In this document: positions 56,146 through 64,000 of the stretch, piece by piece
Position numbering within the stretch: the first letter of the stretch is position 1
Layout: each line of letters opens with the position of its first letter
Assembly (NCBI GenBank): GCA_947383215.1
Contig: CANDCP010000003.1
Location: 62,001 to 126,000 of the forward strand
Direction of reading: 5' to 3'
Length of the DNA stretch: 64,000 nucleotides
Source: an uncultured Roseburia sp.
Lineage (GTDB): Bacteria > Bacillota > Clostridia > Lachnospirales > Lachnospiraceae
The notes under the pieces: model-generated
What the model saw: the letters and a program-made list of their open reading frames with translations, nothing else
Database searches by the model: none
Told to the model about the DNA's origin: nothing
Position numbers and translations under genes: made by a program

Positions 56146-57144
56146 ATGAAATTATTTCACAATCCAGAAGTCAGAAAAGCTCTGCTGTTTCAGGGCGTTT
56201 TGCTGTTCTTTGCCGCGGCCGCAGGCTTCTCCCACGACACGTACACCGGCATATTCATTCTCGTTTTCGGACTTACAATGATCCTGTTTTTCCTCCTATT
56301 TACAAAGGCAAGGTATAAAAAGCTTGAATCCCTGAGTTTTAGGCTGAACGAACTGCTGCACAGCGAAAATCCCGCTCCTCTTCACAGCTATATGGAGGGC
56401 GAGCTTTCGATCCTCCAGAATGAACTCTCCAAACTTATGTTAAGGCTAAGTGAGCAGACAAAAATCTTAGAACGCGACAAAAAATATCTGGCGAACGCAA
56501 TGGCGGATATCTCTCACCAGCTCCGCTCTCCTCTCACCTCCATTCAATTAATTCTCGCCATGTTACGGGAAGCAAATCTTCCCGCCGCAAAAAGAAAATC
56601 TCTTTTGCGTGACCTCTCCGGTCTGCTTTCCCGGGTAGACTGGCTGGTGGAATCTCTGCTGAAAATGTCCAGCATGGACGCCGGAACCGTCAGCTTTTCC
56701 CCCTCCCGGGTTTCCGCCAAAGAGCTGATCTCAAAAGCTTCATCTCCCGTTTTGATTCCCATGGAACTGCGGGAACAAAACCTTCGCGTTCACCTGGACC
56801 GGGAAGACGCCACACTTTTTGTCGACCCGTCCTGGACCGAAGAAGCGCTCTCCAACGTCCTAAAAAACTGTATGGAACACACTCCGGCAGGCGGGACAAT
56901 CGAAATCTTTTGCAGACAAACCACACTGTTCACGGAAATTATTGTTGAGGACGACGGCCCCGGCTTTGCCGCCGATGATATTCCGCACCTGTTTGAACGC
57001 TTCTACAAAGGAAAAAACGCCACGGAAAACAGTATCGGCATCGGGCTTGCGCTGTCAAGAATGATCGTCACCCGGGAAAACGGAACGCTGAAGGCGGAAA
57101 ACAAACCCTCCGGCGGCGCCAGATTTGTCTTTAAATTTTATTAA
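56146..57144 (+). CDS. Sensor histidine kinase
   Basis: 332 aa from ATG 56146 (GGAAAGGAT precedes; an upstream TTG is in frame). Two transmembrane helices (about 10-27 and 34-54) separated by only a few residues, so no real sensor domain outside. This is the intramembrane type typical of peptide-antibiotic modules. H-box ADISHQLRSPLTS with His124, N-box NVLKNCMEHT, G-boxes DDGPGFAAD and GIGLALS. Confidence 0.92.
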   Translation: MKLFHNPEVRKALLFQGVLLFFAAAAGFSHDTYTGIFILVFGLTMILFFLLFTKARYKKLESLSFRLNELLHSENPAPLHSYMEGELSILQNELSKLMLRLSEQTKILERDKKYLANAMADISHQLRSPLTSIQLILAMLREANLPAAKRKSLLRDLSGLLSRVDWLVESLLKMSSMDAGTVSFSPSRVSAKELISKASSPVLIPMELREQNLRVHLDREDATLFVDPSWTEEALSNVLKNCMEHTPAGGTIEIFCRQTTLFTEIIVEDDGPGFAADDIPHLFERFYKGKNATENSIGIGLALSRMIVTRENGTLKAENKPSGGARFVFKFY

Positions 57145-57157
57145 TAAGTTCGTTTTA

Positions 57158-57210
57158 TGACAAAACTGTCACTTGAAAGTCACCGCCATGTCATTTCCTC
57201 CGGATACAAT
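57158..57210 (+). promoter_or_regulatory. Probable response-regulator operator and promoter of the ABC transporter
   Basis: TGACA (57158-57162) and TGTCA (57167-57171) form an inverted repeat, and TGTCA recurs at 57189-57193. A -10 TACAAT (57205-57210) has no good -35 at 17 nt, as expected for an activator-dependent promoter. Confidence 0.45.
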
Positions 57211-57249
57211 AAGAATTGAAAATAATTCAGAAAAAGGAGATTATCCAAA

Positions 57250-57933
57250 ATGGAAATTTTAAGAGCAGAAAATTTAACGAAAATATACGGGAGCGGAGAT
57301 AACCGCGTGATCGCCCTGGATCACGTATCTTTTTCCGTCGATAAGGGAGAATTCCTCGCGATCATCGGCCCTTCCGGTTCGGGCAAATCTACGCTGCTGC
57401 ACACATTGGGCGGCGTGGATACTCCAAGCTCTGGCAAAGTCTTTGTCGAAGGATGCGACGTCTATGCCCAAAAAGAACATGCGCTCGCCATTTTCCGCCG
57501 GCGTCAGGTCGGATTGATTTATCAGTTTTATAACCTGATTCCCGTCTTAAATGTAATCGAAAACATTACGCTGCCGGTACTCATGGACGGACGCAGGGTA
57601 AACGAAGAGCGTCTAAAGGAGCTTCTTGAAATCTTATCGCTCAAAGGCAGGGAAAACCATCTGCCGAATCAGCTCTCCGGAGGCCAGCAGCAGCGCGTGT
57701 CTATCGGGCGCGCTCTAATGAACGCTCCGTCCGTCGTCCTTGCGGATGAGCCGACCGGAAACCTCGATTCCAAAAACAGCCAGGAGATCGTAGAGCTGTT
57801 AAAGTATTCAAACAAAAAATACAAACAGACGTTGATTGTCATTACACATGATGAAAATATCGCGCTTCAGGCCGACCGCATTATCGCAATTGAGGACGGA
57901 AAAATCACAAGAGACGAGGTGGTCCGCTCATGA
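57250..57933 (+). CDS. ABC transporter ATP-binding protein (MacB/BceA type)
   Basis: 227 aa. Walker [12 protein letters not shown], signature [15 protein letters not shown], Walker [14 protein letters not shown]. The DEPTGNLDS form is that of the LolD/MacB/BceA group, which works with FtsX-type permeases. Its stop overlaps the permease start. Confidence 0.94.
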   Translation: MEILRAENLTKIYGSGDNRVIALDHVSFSVDKGEFLAIIGPSGSGKSTLLHTLGGVDTPSSGKVFVEGCDVYAQKEHALAIFRRRQVGLIYQFYNLIPVLNVIENITLPVLMDGRRVNEERLKELLEILSLKGRENHLPNQLSGGQQQRVSIGRALMNAPSVVLADEPTGNLDSKNSQEIVELLKYSNKKYKQTLIVITHDENIALQADRIIAIEDGKITRDEVVRS

Positions 57934-60608
57934 ATATCTTCCAAAAAATCACATTGGCAAACCTGAAAAAAAATAAGACCCGCACCCTGGTAACGATTAT
58001 CGGCATTCTCTTGTCCACCGCCATGTTTACGGCCGTTACCACAAGCATTTCTTCTCTGCAGCGATATCTGAGGGATTACTATATTTCGAAAGACGGAAGC
58101 TGGTACGGAGCCGTTTTTCACCTCACCGACAAAGAGACCGGGGAGCTGACAGAGGAAAAAGAGATTTCTGATTTCGTAATCTTAGACCAGATCGGTTACG
58201 CGCAGCTTAAGAACTACAAAAACAGCTATAAGCCTTACCTGTATGTCTGCGGCGCGCCTGAAAATATGACTGATTTGCTGCCGGTTCGCATCGTAAGCGG
58301 GCGGATGCCGCAAAATGACTCTGAACTTTTACTTCCGGAACATCTCTTTGATAATGGGGGTATTCAATATGAACTGGGGGACACTCTGAATCTGGAACTT
58401 GGCGCGCGTCTCGACGAGGAACAAAACGACCTTTGCAACCATGCTTCGCTTTATGTAGAGGAGGAAGAACCGGACAGGTATGACGAGAGCGCTTCTGTCA
58501 TTTTGACAGAAACCTTCCGGAAAACCTCCGAAAAAACATACACAGTCGTAGGCTTCTACGAACGCCCGTCCTTCGAAGACTATTCCGCGCCCGGCTACAC
58601 AGCGCTGACCGCATCCAGCGGAGAAACAGACGCCTACCATGACGTCTATTTCTGCCTGAAAAACGGAAAAATGCTCTCTAAATTTTTAGACGAGCATGTA
58701 AATGAATATTTCGATTTAAATTACAGTCTGATGCGGCTATATGGATATTCCGGTGAAAGCACCTTTAACAATGTTCTGATTTCCCTCGGCGCCATCTTAA
58801 TTATCATAATCGTCTTCGGATCCATCTCGCTGATCTACAACGCGTTTTCTATCTCTATCAGCGAGCGGACAAAACAGTTTGGCCTACTTACCTCCATCGG
58901 GGCAACCCGCAGACAGCTCACAACGAGCGTGCTCTTTGAAGCCGCCTATCTGTGCCTGATCGCCATCCCGCTCGGAATTTTATCCGGACTTCTCGGAATC
59001 GGCGTTACGTTTTATTTTACCGGCGATATGATTGCAGGATTTTACGCGTCCGACAGCACCGTCTCTTTGAGCCTGCACCCTTCCGTCCCGGCTCTCGTCA
59101 TTGCCGCCGCTATCGCCTTTTTTACCGTTTTGATTTCGGCGTACCTGCCGGCCAGACGCGCGCTTAAGGTATCCGCTATCGACGCAATCCGCCAAACCGG
59201 CGATATCTCAATCCGCCCGGGAAAAGTCAAAACATGGAAACTGACTGAAAAGCTGTTCAAATTTGAGGGAATGCTTGCCTCAAAAAATTACAAACGAAGC
59301 CGGAAAAAATACCGCGCCACCGTTATATCCCTGTTTTTGAGCATTGTGCTCTTTATCTCGGCAAGCAGCTTTTGCGCTTATCTTACTACCTCTGTCAGCA
59401 GAATCTATAATAATCACGCCTGTGATCTGAGGTATTACTTAAGTTATACAGACGATTACTCGCCGGATCGATTTCTGGAGGATATCGCCTCCGTGAAGGG
59501 TTTAAAAAATACGAATTACACGGCGGGCTTTTATACGATCATGACAACTGGGGATGAATATTTGAGCGATAAATATCTCTCCCACCGGCAGGCAAATGCC
59601 GGGCAAAACGCGGCAAACGGGCAGCAGGAAAATGTTCCGCAGATGCAGCTCCTCGTCACCTTTGTACAGGATTCCTCCTTCCGTAACCTGCTGGCGGAAA
59701 ACAAACTTACGGAAGAAAAATATTTCGATACGCAAAAACCGCTTGGCCTGCTTATGGACTCTCTGCACATTTATGATTCGGCAAACCGCAAATATCATGA
59801 TTTTGCAATGTTTTCTGAAAAAACAATACCGGAAATCTCCCTTCTGCCCTGTCCGATCGACGACAACGGCGAGTTGGGCGAGGAGTTTTTGTTCCCTGTC
59901 GCGATCGGAGACAGAATTTCCGATATTTCCGCAGACATTTCAAACCTCACGGATATCCCGCAGCTGTTCTATCCATATACGATGATGTCCGCTCTGTTTT
60001 CCTCTCTGGATCAGACACAGGAGTATGCCAATATTCCGTATCTTCCTCTGAAGGAACACACAAACACGGTCATTAACATACGGTGCGACGATCATCAACA
60101 GGCGTATAACGATATTCAGGCTGTCCTGGAAAAGAACGGTCTTTCCACGGATCCCCTTTACGACCTTTCCGCGTCCGCAGAGGAAGAGCGCGCCATGATT
60201 ACCGTAATTAATATCTTTTCCTACGGTTTTATAATTTTGATCTCTCTGATCGCCGCAGCCAACGTATTTAACACAATTTCGACCAATATTATTCTTCGAA
60301 AACGCGAATTCGCCATGCTGCGCTCCGTAGGGCTTACTCCTTCGGGATTTGGAAAAATGATGCGGTTTGAATGCCTGTTATACGGCTGCAAGGGACTTTT
60401 GTACGGACTTCCGGCCTCGTTCTTTGTGACCTGGCTGATCTACCGCTCCGTCGCAAACGGACTTGAAATGAACTTTTTCATCCCGTGGTACAGCATCGCA
60501 ATCGCCGTAGGCAGCGTTTTTGCGGTGGTAGGGGCGACTATGGTCTACTCCATGCGCAGGCTTGCAAAAGAAAATACAATTGACGCATTGAAAAATGAGA
60601 ACCTGTAA
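57930..60608 (+). CDS. ABC transporter permease with two FtsX domains
   Basis: 892 aa. Start ATG overlaps the ATPase stop by 4 nt. N-terminal TM (about 17-38), extracellular domain, TM trio (about 285-410, with ISERTKQFGLLTSIGATRRQL), a second TM (about 465-490), extracellular domain and a final TM trio (about 760-885, with LRKREFAMLRSVGLTPSGFGKMM). Each FtsX repeat holds the E/K-x-G-x-L-x-S-x-G coupling motif. With the kinase and regulator this resembles antimicrobial-peptide sensing and detoxification modules. The size is larger than BceB. Confidence 0.88.
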   Translation: MNIFQKITLANLKKNKTRTLVTIIGILLSTAMFTAVTTSISSLQRYLRDYYISKDGSWYGAVFHLTDKETGELTEEKEISDFVILDQIGYAQLKNYKNSYKPYLYVCGAPENMTDLLPVRIVSGRMPQNDSELLLPEHLFDNGGIQYELGDTLNLELGARLDEEQNDLCNHASLYVEEEEPDRYDESASVILTETFRKTSEKTYTVVGFYERPSFEDYSAPGYTALTASSGETDAYHDVYFCLKNGKMLSKFLDEHVNEYFDLNYSLMRLYGYSGESTFNNVLISLGAILIIIIVFGSISLIYNAFSISISERTKQFGLLTSIGATRRQLTTSVLFEAAYLCLIAIPLGILSGLLGIGVTFYFTGDMIAGFYASDSTVSLSLHPSVPALVIAAAIAFFTVLISAYLPARRALKVSAIDAIRQTGDISIRPGKVKTWKLTEKLFKFEGMLASKNYKRSRKKYRATVISLFLSIVLFISASSFCAYLTTSVSRIYNNHACDLRYYLSYTDDYSPDRFLEDIASVKGLKNTNYTAGFYTIMTTGDEYLSDKYLSHRQANAGQNAANGQQENVPQMQLLVTFVQDSSFRNLLAENKLTEEKYFDTQKPLGLLMDSLHIYDSANRKYHDFAMFSEKTIPEISLLPCPIDDNGELGEEFLFPVAIGDRISDISADISNLTDIPQLFYPYTMMSALFSSLDQTQEYANIPYLPLKEHTNTVINIRCDDHQQAYNDIQAVLEKNGLSTDPLYDLSASAEEERAMITVINIFSYGFIILISLIAAANVFNTISTNIILRKREFAMLRSVGLTPSGFGKMMRFECLLYGCKGLLYGLPASFFVTWLIYRSVANGLEMNFFIPWYSIAIAVGSVFAVVGATMVYSMRRLAKENTIDALKNENL

Positions 60609-60649
60609 TGGTATACTAAAGGTAAGAAATCAATCGGAAGGGAATTGCC

Positions 60650-61453
60650 ATGCTTGCCGGAGTTTACGCTGCACAAAAAAAGGACGGTACGATTTATTAC
60701 CGCTCCAATATTACGTTTCATAATAAACACATCAGCCTGGGCAGTTTCGACACGGAACAAAAGGCTCACGAAGCATATAAAGAAGCCGGCGGCATTCTTG
60801 TTGCCAAGAATGTCATGCCGGCCGACTGTTTCCGGAACCGCTTTGCCTTAAGCTATGACAAAATCGTCTCGCTCGCCAACTTTCGCGACAATGGAATATA
60901 TATCAAAAATCCGATTTATCTTCGATCAAACTATTTTATTTATTACCTTTCTGTCTCTGAAGAATTAAAATTTGATATCGACGATCTGTTTTTTTATTCC
61001 AGCCACAAAATTTTAAAACGTCAGGGGCACTTATACGTCAATGACTACGGCATGCAGCTTTCTATTCTCTCCCGCTACGGTATTAAAAATTACGCCGTAG
61101 CCGGCAGAGATTATAAATTTGCCAACGGCGACCCCCTTGACTACCGCTACTCAAATATTATCGTCGTCAACAAATACACCGGCGTCACCGCCGTCGAAAA
61201 AAACGGAACGACGCGCTACCGCGTTCAGATTCATCTCAACGGCAACCATAAAATCGGAACATACTCCACGGAGGCCAAAGCCGCCGTCGCCTACAATAAA
61301 GCCGCAGACCTTGCAGCCGCGCACGGCGTTTGCAAAAACCACACGCAAAATTATGTGCTGGAACTCACCGCAAGGGAATATGCCGACGTCTATACAAAAA
61401 TAAAGATTTCTCCCAAATACCTGGAACACTTAAAGCGTCTTGACCATGCATAG
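60650..61453 (+). CDS. Two AP2/ERF-like domain protein with degenerate HNH-like core
   Basis: 267 aa. N-terminal AP2-like domain (1-50, YRSNITFHNKHISLGSFDTEQKAHEAY) and a second one (176-225, YRVQIHLNGNHKIGTYSTEAKAAVAYNKAAD). The middle has NGDPLDYRYSNIIVVN, which matches the segment after the HNH motif in phage homing endonucleases (DNRRSNLR). The catalytic His residues are not present. This suggests a homing-type nuclease tamed into a DNA-binding protein. It directly follows the ABC operon (42 nt) and may be part of the same unit. GGAAGGG precedes the ATG. Confidence 0.7.
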   Translation: MLAGVYAAQKKDGTIYYRSNITFHNKHISLGSFDTEQKAHEAYKEAGGILVAKNVMPADCFRNRFALSYDKIVSLANFRDNGIYIKNPIYLRSNYFIYYLSVSEELKFDIDDLFFYSSHKILKRQGHLYVNDYGMQLSILSRYGIKNYAVAGRDYKFANGDPLDYRYSNIIVVNKYTGVTAVEKNGTTRYRVQIHLNGNHKIGTYSTEAKAAVAYNKAADLAAAHGVCKNHTQNYVLELTAREYADVYTKIKISPKYLEHLKRLDHA

Positions 61454-61462
61454 GCGACTGCG

Positions 61463-62329
61463 CTATACGTTTAACTCGCAGGAGCAGGCAATCGCAAGAG
61501 AACCGGGGCCCAAATGACAGGCTATATTCAACGGCAGAGCCTGTATCTCAATCGTCTTGCCACAAAAACGCTCCGATAATTCTTTTTGATATTCCAGCGC
61601 CGCATCCTGATTATTCGTATGCGCAACAAACAGGTGAATGTGTTCCCCCTGCGGATCGTGAAATCGTTTTTCGAAATCGTCCGCCATCGCCTGCGTCATA
61701 ATCGTTTTGGCCTGCTTTATGGTTCTGGCCTTGGCAAACGCGTCTAATTTTTCTCCCTGTATCTGAAGCACCGGTTTAAGCTTCAGCAGCGTTCCAAGCG
61801 CCGCGGCAGCCGGCGTAATCCTCCCGCCCTTTTTTAAATAGGTCAGCGTATCCACCATAATATAAATACTGGACTCAAATCTGTTTTTCTCCAAAACTTC
61901 TTTTATTTCCTTTGCGCACATTCCCCTGTCAGCCAGCTGCTTGGCGTCCAGGGCCGACTGCTTCATCGTCACCGATACGCGCTGATTATTCACAACTTCC
62001 ACTCTGCCATCGTAATCCTGCGCCAGCATCACCGCAGTTTCATAGGAGCTGCTTAATCCGCTTGACAACGGAATATACACCACTTCATCGTAATCTTTCA
62101 AAAGACCGTCCCAGGTATCCGTGACGTTTCCAACCGCAGGCATAGAGGTGGAAATATCTACTCCCTGCGCGAGCTTCTGATAAAATATCTCCTGCGTCAA
62201 ATCTACACCCTCGTAACACGTCTCATGGTTTATAAAAAAAGGCATTGGTAATACGGTAATCTCAAACTTTTTCGCCTCCGCCTGCGTAATTCCGCTGGAA
62301 CTGTCGGTGAGTATTGCAACTTTGCTCAT
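61463..62329 (-). CDS. DegV family fatty-acid-binding protein (FakB-like)
   Basis: 288 aa from ATG 62329 (GGAGGAG before it). Family start VAILTDSSSGITQAEAKKF, the TSMPAVG block that binds the fatty-acid carboxyl, and LSSGLSSSYETA are visible. Proteins of this fold carry a fatty acid to the kinase FakA. The partner is not in the window. Confidence 0.92.
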   Translation of the reverse strand: MSKVAILTDSSSGITQAEAKKFEITVLPMPFFINHETCYEGVDLTQEIFYQKLAQGVDISTSMPAVGNVTDTWDGLLKDYDEVVYIPLSSGLSSSYETAVMLAQDYDGRVEVVNNQRVSVTMKQSALDAKQLADRGMCAKEIKEVLEKNRFESSIYIMVDTLTYLKKGGRITPAAAALGTLLKLKPVLQIQGEKLDAFAKARTIKQAKTIMTQAMADDFEKRFHDPQGEHIHLFVAHTNNQDAALEYQKELSERFCGKTIEIQALPLNIACHLGPGSLAIACSCELNV

Positions 62330-62398
62330 AGCGCTCCTCCTTTTGCTTTGTCGCATATTATTCTACCATACTTACTGTTTCATGACAACCTCACGATT

Positions 62399-63643
62399 TC
62401 ATCGTTTTCCCTTATCCCATTCGATTCCGGCCGCAATCCGAAAAAGTATGATTCCGATTACAAACAGGATCCCAATGACTCCGACGCCGAGATTTACGCT
62501 TCCCGTCGTCTGGGAAACGAGCCCGACAAGCGCAGTCCCCATAAAGGACGCGCCTTTTCCGCAGATATCCATAAGCCCGAAATATTCCCCCGACTGTTTC
62601 GCGGGAATAATCCTCGTGAAATAGGAACGCGATAACGCCTGGATTCCCCCCTGAAACATCCCCACAAGCACCGCAAGAATCCAAAATTGTATCTGTGTCT
62701 CTAAAAATACAGCGAAGACGGCAATTCCAAGATATGCCGCAATACATACGGTAATCAGATTCTCTGTCTTATGCCTTTTCGCCAGCCTTCCGAATAAAAT
62801 AGAAAACGGAAACGCCACGATCTGCGTTACAAGAAGGGCTATCAAAAGTCCCGTTGCATCAAGCCCCAGCGCCGAACCGTACGCCGTCGCCATATCGATC
62901 ACCGTGTAGACCCCGTCGATATAGAAAAAAAATGCCAGAAGAAATACAAAAATCTTTTTCTCCTGCCGCACATTCTGAAACGTTTTTACAAGACGCTTAA
63001 AGCTGTCCAACACCGCGTATTTTTGTTTTTCTACATAATAATTCTGACGGTATCCTCTAAGAAGCGGAACGGACATAACTGCCCACCATACCGCAATCAT
63101 AAAAAACGAAAGCGCCATTGCGGTTTCCATCGACAGACCAAACCGCTCTCTTCCAAGCACCAAAAACAGGCAGGCGGCAAACGGAATACAGCTCCCGATG
63201 TATCCCCACGCAAAGCCCTGTGAAGAAACCTCGTCTAAACGCTCCTCCTCCGTCACGTCCCGCAGCATAGAATCATAAAAAATCAGGCTTCCGGAATACC
63301 CGATCTTTGCAATCAGATAAATAATGAGAAACCATAGCCACTGTTTTACAAATCCCAGACAGGCGCACCCGATCGAACCCAAAAGAATCATTGCCGCAAA
63401 AATCGGCTTTTTATATCCTTTTGTATCCGCCAACGCTCCAAATACCGGCCCCAAAAACGCCACGATTAAAGTTGCGAGGGACGCCGTATAGCCCCAGTAC
63501 GCGATATAGTCGACCGACGTCAGGCCCCCTTTACCCGCCAGATAATTGAAGTATATCGGCATAATTGTCGATACCAGAAGTATAAACGCCGAATTTCCGA
63601 CATCGTATAAAATCCAGTCTTTTTCACTCTTTGTCAATTTCAT
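62399..63643 (-). CDS. MFS transporter, Atg22/UMF1 family
   Basis: 414 aa from ATG 63643 (GGAG precedes; an upstream Met at 63697 has no site). About twelve transmembrane helices. The N-terminal KDWILYDVGNSAF is the UMF1/Atg22 signature, and GLDATGLLIALLVTQIVAFP and GGIQALSRSYF are typical later segments. Substrate unknown (amino acids in the yeast homologue). Confidence 0.9.
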   Translation of the reverse strand: MKLTKSEKDWILYDVGNSAFILLVSTIMPIYFNYLAGKGGLTSVDYIAYWGYTASLATLIVAFLGPVFGALADTKGYKKPIFAAMILLGSIGCACLGFVKQWLWFLIIYLIAKIGYSGSLIFYDSMLRDVTEEERLDEVSSQGFAWGYIGSCIPFAACLFLVLGRERFGLSMETAMALSFFMIAVWWAVMSVPLLRGYRQNYYVEKQKYAVLDSFKRLVKTFQNVRQEKKIFVFLLAFFFYIDGVYTVIDMATAYGSALGLDATGLLIALLVTQIVAFPFSILFGRLAKRHKTENLITVCIAAYLGIAVFAVFLETQIQFWILAVLVGMFQGGIQALSRSYFTRIIPAKQSGEYFGLMDICGKGASFMGTALVGLVSQTTGSVNLGVGVIGILFVIGIILFRIAAGIEWDKGKR

Positions 63644-63756
63644 CTTGTTTTCTCCGCTCTTTGTCAATTGTGCTTTATCGCTGCTTAACGGCGCCAATTT
63701 AACGCCCGCTTAGCTACGGTATCATTTTGCCCTAAGATGCGGCAAACTACTCCTGT

Positions 63757-63990
63757 TTATGATACAAAGAACCGAAGAAGGCGTACGGTATCTTCCTCGC
63801 AATTCGTGATCAGCTCATATTCTTCTATTTTTTTCTCATAAAAAACGCTGGTAAGCGCCACAAACTGACAGAGTTTTGATTTTAAATTTAAGTGGAATCC
63901 TTCTCCTGTATAAAGCTCCACCTCTTTCTCACACTGGTCGATCATCAAAAAAAACTCGCGATATCCTGCCGGAAGCATAAACTGCTGCAT
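63757..63990 (-). CDS. C-terminal part of an unidentified protein, continues past right edge
   Basis: The frame is open at the edge, because no stop precedes the Met at 63990, so this Met is probably internal. About 77 residues, with TGEGFHLNLKSKLCQFVALTSVFYEKKIEEYE. The helix-rich text recalls the end of a regulator's ligand-binding half, but no HTH follows. Downstream frames 63640-63757 give no continuation. It could be complete or a truncated regulator. Confidence 0.45.
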   Translation of the reverse strand: MQQFMLPAGYREFFLMIDQCEKEVELYTGEGFHLNLKSKLCQFVALTSVFYEKKIEEYELITNCEEDTVRLLRFFVS

Positions 63991-64000
63991 ATCCCAACAC

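Noticed and set aside
63640..63990. Frameshifted AraC-type regulator at the right edge
   Set aside because: The three frames beyond the stop at 63757 show no HTH motif, so a frameshift cannot be supported; most of the gene is outside the window.

Overview
The window looks like a chromosomal segment of a spore-forming Clostridia species, most likely Lachnospiraceae. Three things point there: the gene orders scpA-scpB-dac and rimP-nusA-ylxR-ylxQ-infB-rbfA-nrnA-truB-ribF, strong GGAGG ribosome sites with consensus TTGACA/TATAAT promoters, and sporulation-type wall proteins (two D-Ala-D-Ala carboxypeptidases and a SpoIID/LytB protein). Most genes are on the minus strand. I see no rRNA operon, CRISPR array, prophage or DDE-transposase IS.

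Layout. 1-4.9 kb: carboxyltransferase subunit (cut by the left edge), a dac gene, scpB, scpA and a membrane metallophosphoesterase. 4.97-8.97 kb: a second dac gene split by a 2,746-bp serine-recombinase element. The element carries the recombinase, a 33-aa micro-ORF and a PIN toxin-antitoxin pair. 9-15.3 kb: cardiolipin synthase, a subtilisin-like protease, pnp, rpsO and an NlpC/P60 hydrolase. 15.4-25.5 kb: Na/Pi cotransporter, then the translation/ribosome-maturation operon. 25.6-29.6 kb: two tRNA-Glu(CTC) genes, a fibronectin-III secreted protein and a chemoreceptor. 29.7-33.5 kb: pheT and pheS behind a Phe T-box. 33.5-41.7 kb: YihY protein, long SpoIID-like protein, a 6S-like RNA followed by an unexplained 9-mer repeat array, and a 1,481-aa surface GH76-like enzyme with a perfect internal duplication. 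41.9-49.8 kb: pckA, cdd-deoC, citrate synthase, a CheY/CheX-like pair and thrC. 49.9-54.7 kb: an ABC-2 exporter with two tandem duplicated lipoproteins. 54.8-60.6 kb: a small secreted protein, then a two-component system with an FtsX-type ABC transporter. 60.6-64 kb: an AP2-domain protein, a DegV protein, an Atg22/UMF1-type MFS transporter and the end of an unidentified gene.

The most interesting item is the element in the second dac gene. It sits between 10-bp direct repeats (CCTGTGTCGC). Recombination between them would rejoin the two halves in frame into a 417-aa carboxypeptidase. As it stands, the SxxK and SxN motifs lie on one fragment and KTG on the other. This has the architecture of a skin-type intervening element that is excised from a sporulation gene, here in a very small version with its own addiction module. 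The second unexplained item is an array of about twelve TACMAAAGA 9-mers, about 22 nt apart, lying between the 6S-like RNA and a terminator.
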